Below the pieces are notes generated by a model. It saw only the letters and a program-made list of their open reading frames with translations. It had not been told where the DNA came from and did no database searches. A DNA stretch of 64,000 nt from Tenacibaculum skagerrakense (GTDB lineage Bacteria > Bacteroidota > Bacteroidia > Flavobacteriales > Flavobacteriaceae). The position numbers and the translations under genes were made by a program. This document shows, in pieces, positions 61,318 through 64,000 of this stretch (positions are counted from its first letter, which is position 1; each line of letters opens with the position of its first letter). Location of the stretch: contig NZ_SLXM01000002.1 in NCBI RefSeq assembly GCF_004345825.1, positions 186,001 through 250,000 on the forward strand, given 5' to 3'.

Positions 61318-61932
61318 ATGAATAAGAAAATTGCATCTCTATTATTTGCATTGTTATCATTTGGACTATTAAATGCTCAAGATTCAGCTATGGACAAAAT
61401 GGCAATGGAAATCTGTGAGTATTTTACTAAAAACGAACAAGAGTTCAAAAATATGAGTACAGATGATTTGACTGCTAAATTAGGAGTTCAAATGGTGCAA
61501 TCGTATTTAAAATACCAAGATGATTTAGCTAAAGAAGGAATTAAGTTCGACTTAACCAAAGGAAGAGCTGAAGGTGAAAAAATGGGAGCTAAAGTTGGTG
61601 TGGGTATGATTAAATTTTGTCCTGATGTATTAATGGCAATTGCTGGAGATGAAGATTATGAAGAAGAAGCTACAGAATCTTATTTGGAAGGTACTTTAAA
61701 AAAGGTTACTGGAGAAGATTTGTATGTAGTGGAGGTCAAAGATACTGATGGTAAAACTCAAAAGTTTGTTTGGCTAACTAATTTTGAAGGTTCTGATAAA
61801 TTGATAGAATTAGGAAAGGAAGTGAAAGGAGTTAAAGTTGGAATTACCTATACCAATCTTGAGTACTTTTCACCAAAGTTAAAAAAGTATATCGTGCGTA
61901 AGAAAATTACACGATTAGAATTTTTAAATTAA
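61318..61932 (+). CDS. Secreted hypothetical protein
   Basis: A 204-residue exported protein (signal peptide about 1-20, cut L-N-A|Q). The first half is helical, with two or three Cys (M-E-I-C-E-Y and K-F-C-P-D-V), and the second is a beta-rich module (Y-V-V-E-V-K-D-T-D-G-K-T-Q-K-F-V-W). I do not recognise it. It starts 9 nt after the CCG gene and ends 4 nt before menA. Confidence 0.62.
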   Translation: MNKKIASLLFALLSFGLLNAQDSAMDKMAMEICEYFTKNEQEFKNMSTDDLTAKLGVQMVQSYLKYQDDLAKEGIKFDLTKGRAEGEKMGAKVGVGMIKFCPDVLMAIAGDEDYEEEATESYLEGTLKKVTGEDLYVVEVKDTDGKTQKFVWLTNFEGSDKLIELGKEVKGVKVGITYTNLEYFSPKLKKYIVRKKITRLEFLN

Positions 61933-61936
61933 ATAC

Positions 61937-62899
61937 ATGTTTAAAAACTTTATAAAAGCGGCTAGGTTACGAACCTTGCCGCTTTCTGTTTCAGGGATTA
62001 TCGTTGGAAGTTTTTTAGGGGTTTGGTATCCTATAAATAATACCTTAAATAAGGTTAATATAGAAGGTGAAACTGTTTTTACAGTTAATCATATAGATAT
62101 AGGATATTCCTTAATTATTTTTTCTCTAGCTATTTTAACTACAATTGGATTTCAAGTTTTATCCAATTTTGCAAATGATTATGGAGATGGAATCAAAGGG
62201 ACGGATAAAGAAAGAGAAGGAGAAGTAAGAATGGTAGCTTCGGGAGCTATTACTCCTCAACAAATGAAGAAAGCTATGATTTTCACGACAGTCTTTACTT
62301 TAATTGTGGCTATAGCTTTAATATATGTTGTTTTTGGTAAAGATAATTTTGGGTTTTCATTATTGTTTTTTGGTTTAGGTATTGCTTCTATAGTAGCAGC
62401 AATTAAATATACTGTTGGAAATTCAGCTTATGGTTATAGTGGTTTAGGAGATTTATTTGTGTTTCTTTTTTTTGGAATTTTAGCTGTAGTTGGAACCTAT
62501 TTCTTGTTTACTAAACAATTAAACTTTACCATATTTTTGCCAGCATTTACTATTGGAGCATTGAGTACTGCGGTACTGAATTTAAATAATATGAGAGACC
62601 GAGTAAATGATGCCAAAGTTGGAAAAAATACACTAGTCGTAAAAATAGGTAGTGAATTCGCTAAATATTATCACTATTACCTAATAGCTTCATCATTTTT
62701 ATTTGCTTTGCTATACGTGGTTATTCATTTTAGAAGTCCATTTCAATTTTTATTTATCATAGCTTATGTTCCATTAATTAAGCATTTGTTTTTTGTTGAA
62801 AAGAACAAAGACGAACGTTTATTAGATGGAGAGTTAAAGAAAGTGGCGTTAAGTACTTTTTTATTTGCATTGCTTTTCGGACTAGGAAACGTTTTGTAA
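61937..62899 (+). CDS. menA: 1,4-dihydroxy-2-naphthoate polyprenyltransferase
   Basis: A 320-residue UbiA-superfamily enzyme that joins a polyprenyl chain to DHNA in menaquinone synthesis. The two Asp-rich motifs are present: N-D-Y-G-D-G-I-K-G-T-D (about 78-88) and N-N-M-R-D-R-V-N-D-A-K-V-G-K-N-T (about 216-231). There are about nine hydrophobic helices. It is in a close plus-strand array with the genes before and after. Menaquinone would be the partner of the HdrE-like protein, as a guess. Confidence 0.93.
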   Translation: MFKNFIKAARLRTLPLSVSGIIVGSFLGVWYPINNTLNKVNIEGETVFTVNHIDIGYSLIIFSLAILTTIGFQVLSNFANDYGDGIKGTDKEREGEVRMVASGAITPQQMKKAMIFTTVFTLIVAIALIYVVFGKDNFGFSLLFFGLGIASIVAAIKYTVGNSAYGYSGLGDLFVFLFFGILAVVGTYFLFTKQLNFTIFLPAFTIGALSTAVLNLNNMRDRVNDAKVGKNTLVVKIGSEFAKYYHYYLIASSFLFALLYVVIHFRSPFQFLFIIAYVPLIKHLFFVEKNKDERLLDGELKKVALSTFLFALLFGLGNVL

Positions 62900-62921
62900 C
62901 TTTAGAGGAAAAGTAAGCAAA

Positions 62922-63740
62922 ATGAAAAACATAATTTACATTTATATTACTGTGCTATTTTTAATTAGTTGTCATAGTGAAAGTAATAGTTTAAAAGATA
63001 TTGGAGAGCTACCAAGTTATGAGGTAGAGCACGCTATTTTTAATTATACTCAACCTAATAAAGAGAAAATCCAAACTGTACAAAGAAAACTGATAAAGAG
63101 AGGTAATGTTTCTTTTGAAGTTGATGATTTAAGTGTAACTACAACTAACATAAAAACCTCGGTAAAAAAGTTCAATGGATATATAGCAGAGGAAAAAAGC
63201 GAAAAAGGATATTACAGTAACGATGTTACCATTACAGTTAGAGTACCAAACACCAATTTTGATACCTTTTTAAGTGAAATTTCCAAAGGTGTTAAAGAGT
63301 TTGATGAAAAAAACATTAGCGTAAGCGATGTAACTGAAGAGTTTTTAGATGTTTCGGCTAGAATCAAAACCAAAAAAGAATTAGAGAATAGATATTTACA
63401 ACTTTTAGCGAAAGCAAAAAACGTTAAAGAAATTCTTGAGGTTGAAAAGGAATTAGAGCAAGTTAGATCAGATATAGAAAGAGCTGAAGGACGACTTGAA
63501 TTTTTAGAGAACAATGTTTCATTCTCTACTTTAAAAATTAAATTTTACAAGAAAATCGAACAGAAAATAACTGAAGATAGTTTTGGTGGTAATATTTTAA
63601 AAGCCTTTAAAGATGGTTTTGATGGTTTAAAATCACTGTTTTTATTTTTAATTACTATTTGGCCATTATTAATTATTACTACTGCCATTTATATTTTTGT
63701 TCGAAGAAGATTAAAAAACAAACAACAACTTAATTCATGA
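62922..63740 (+). CDS. DUF4349 domain lipoprotein
   Basis: A 272-residue protein with a lipobox ending L-I-S-C at Cys17, a beta/alpha part (about 50-135), a coiled coil (about 150-195, R-Y-L-Q-L-L-A-K-A-K-N-V-K-E-I-L) and a single membrane helix near the C-terminus (about 236-262). This is the DUF4349 layout. A role in surface sensing or envelope stability is only a guess. Its stop overlaps the next start by 3 nt. Confidence 0.85.
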   Translation: MKNIIYIYITVLFLISCHSESNSLKDIGELPSYEVEHAIFNYTQPNKEKIQTVQRKLIKRGNVSFEVDDLSVTTTNIKTSVKKFNGYIAEEKSEKGYYSNDVTITVRVPNTNFDTFLSEISKGVKEFDEKNISVSDVTEEFLDVSARIKTKKELENRYLQLLAKAKNVKEILEVEKELEQVRSDIERAEGRLEFLENNVSFSTLKIKFYKKIEQKITEDSFGGNILKAFKDGFDGLKSLFLFLITIWPLLIITTAIYIFVRRRLKNKQQLNS

Positions 63741-64000
63741 AAATAACATTCTACGGTCATGCCTGTTTTGGTATTGAAATAGAAAATAAACACATTGTAA
63801 TAGATCCATTTATAACTGGAAACTCAGCTGCATCACATATAGATATTACTAAAATAAAAGCAGATTATATTTTAGTAACACATGCACATCAAGATCATAT
63901 TTTAGATGTTGAAGCTATAGCAAATAACACAGGAGCACTTATAATTTCAAACTATGAAATATATCTGCATTACACAGCAAAAGGGCTCAAATCTCATCCT
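63737..64000 (+). CDS. MBL-fold metal-dependent hydrolase (UPF0173-like), partial
   Basis: The first 88 residues of a metallo-beta-lactamase-fold protein. It starts M-K-I-T-F-Y-G-H-A-C-F and has D-P-F-I-T-G-N and the zinc motif T-H-A-H-Q-D-H (about 55-61). The start overlaps the stop of the DUF4349 gene in an ATGA arrangement, showing translational coupling. The gene is cut off by the window end, so substrate and full length cannot be judged. Confidence 0.92.
   Translation, partial: MKITFYGHACFGIEIENKHIVIDPFITGNSAASHIDITKIKADYILVTHAHQDHILDVEAIANNTGALIISNYEIYLHYTAKGLKSHP

Overview
The window is AT-rich chromosomal DNA from a member of the Bacteroidota, most likely a marine Flavobacteriaceae (Tenacibaculum/Polaribacter-like; the genus is a guess). 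The evidence is the gene families (LptD, MlaD, HdrBC-like Fe-S proteins, zinc-ribbon/Nif3 pair, M28 lipoprotein, SusC-type motifs), promoters with the Bacteroidetes -7 box TAnnTTTG and a -33 TTG about 18-19 nt upstream, almost no Shine-Dalgarno sequences, and signal peptides cleaved just before Gln. It is mostly ordinary core genome with one insertion sequence. I see no tRNA, rRNA, CRISPR array or prophage.

Layout. 1-9.2 kb: tail of holA, DUF1569 and DUF1304 genes, an M28 peptidase lipoprotein, an operon of rdgB with a FecCD/FecE-type importer, a small outer-membrane protein, a very large VIT-VWA-plug-TPR-DUF2135 protein, and rlmH. 9.3-18.4 kb: nadC, an M3 peptidase, a transglutaminase-like gene, a pentapeptide-repeat gene, an S23-type four-helix-bundle gene with degenerate flanking repeats, a YihY protein, hisS, folE and a lipoprotein. 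18.58-19.89 kb: a complete IS3-family element with a 3-bp target duplication, a -1 frameshift signal and a broken orfB. 19.9-28.3 kb: cysteine-free 'zinc-ribbon' protein, Nif3, lpxK, an OmpA/TPR-like secreted protein, and an operon of DUF898, SDR, SprT and mannose-1-phosphate guanylyltransferase. 28.4-38.5 kb: amidohydrolase, membrane protein, beta-helix lipoprotein paired with glutaminyl cyclase, rpmE2, glutamate-synthase-family protein, an RsmC/RlmG-like methyltransferase, a small hypothetical and an outer-membrane protein. A 578-nt gene-free gap follows and holds five consecutive strong hairpins ending in a + strand terminator, a candidate structured RNA. 38.5-53.2 kb: gcvP, UbiA-like protein, three paralogous secreted proteins, yaaA, sdaA, DUF2853, TPR protein, Na+/solute symporter, pfkA-gap and ridA. 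53.2-64 kb: lptD, an amidase, an MlaD protein, two Fe-S electron-transfer subunits with a secreted protein between them, a secreted protein, menA, DUF4349 lipoprotein and the start of an MBL-fold hydrolase.

The genes combine central metabolism (pfkA, gap, gcvP, sdaA, nadC, folE, menA) with envelope biogenesis (lpxK, lptD, MlaD, amidase, ManC). Nine secreted non-lipoproteins have Gln at the predicted mature N-terminus, and the window also encodes a glutaminyl-peptide cyclotransferase able to cap such Gln residues. The observations most worth following are the five-hairpin RNA candidate, the VIT/VWA/SusC-plug chimera, the three-paralogue cluster, a 17-bp perfect stem inside the pentapeptide gene, and two apparently leaderless genes with identical promoter-to-start geometry.
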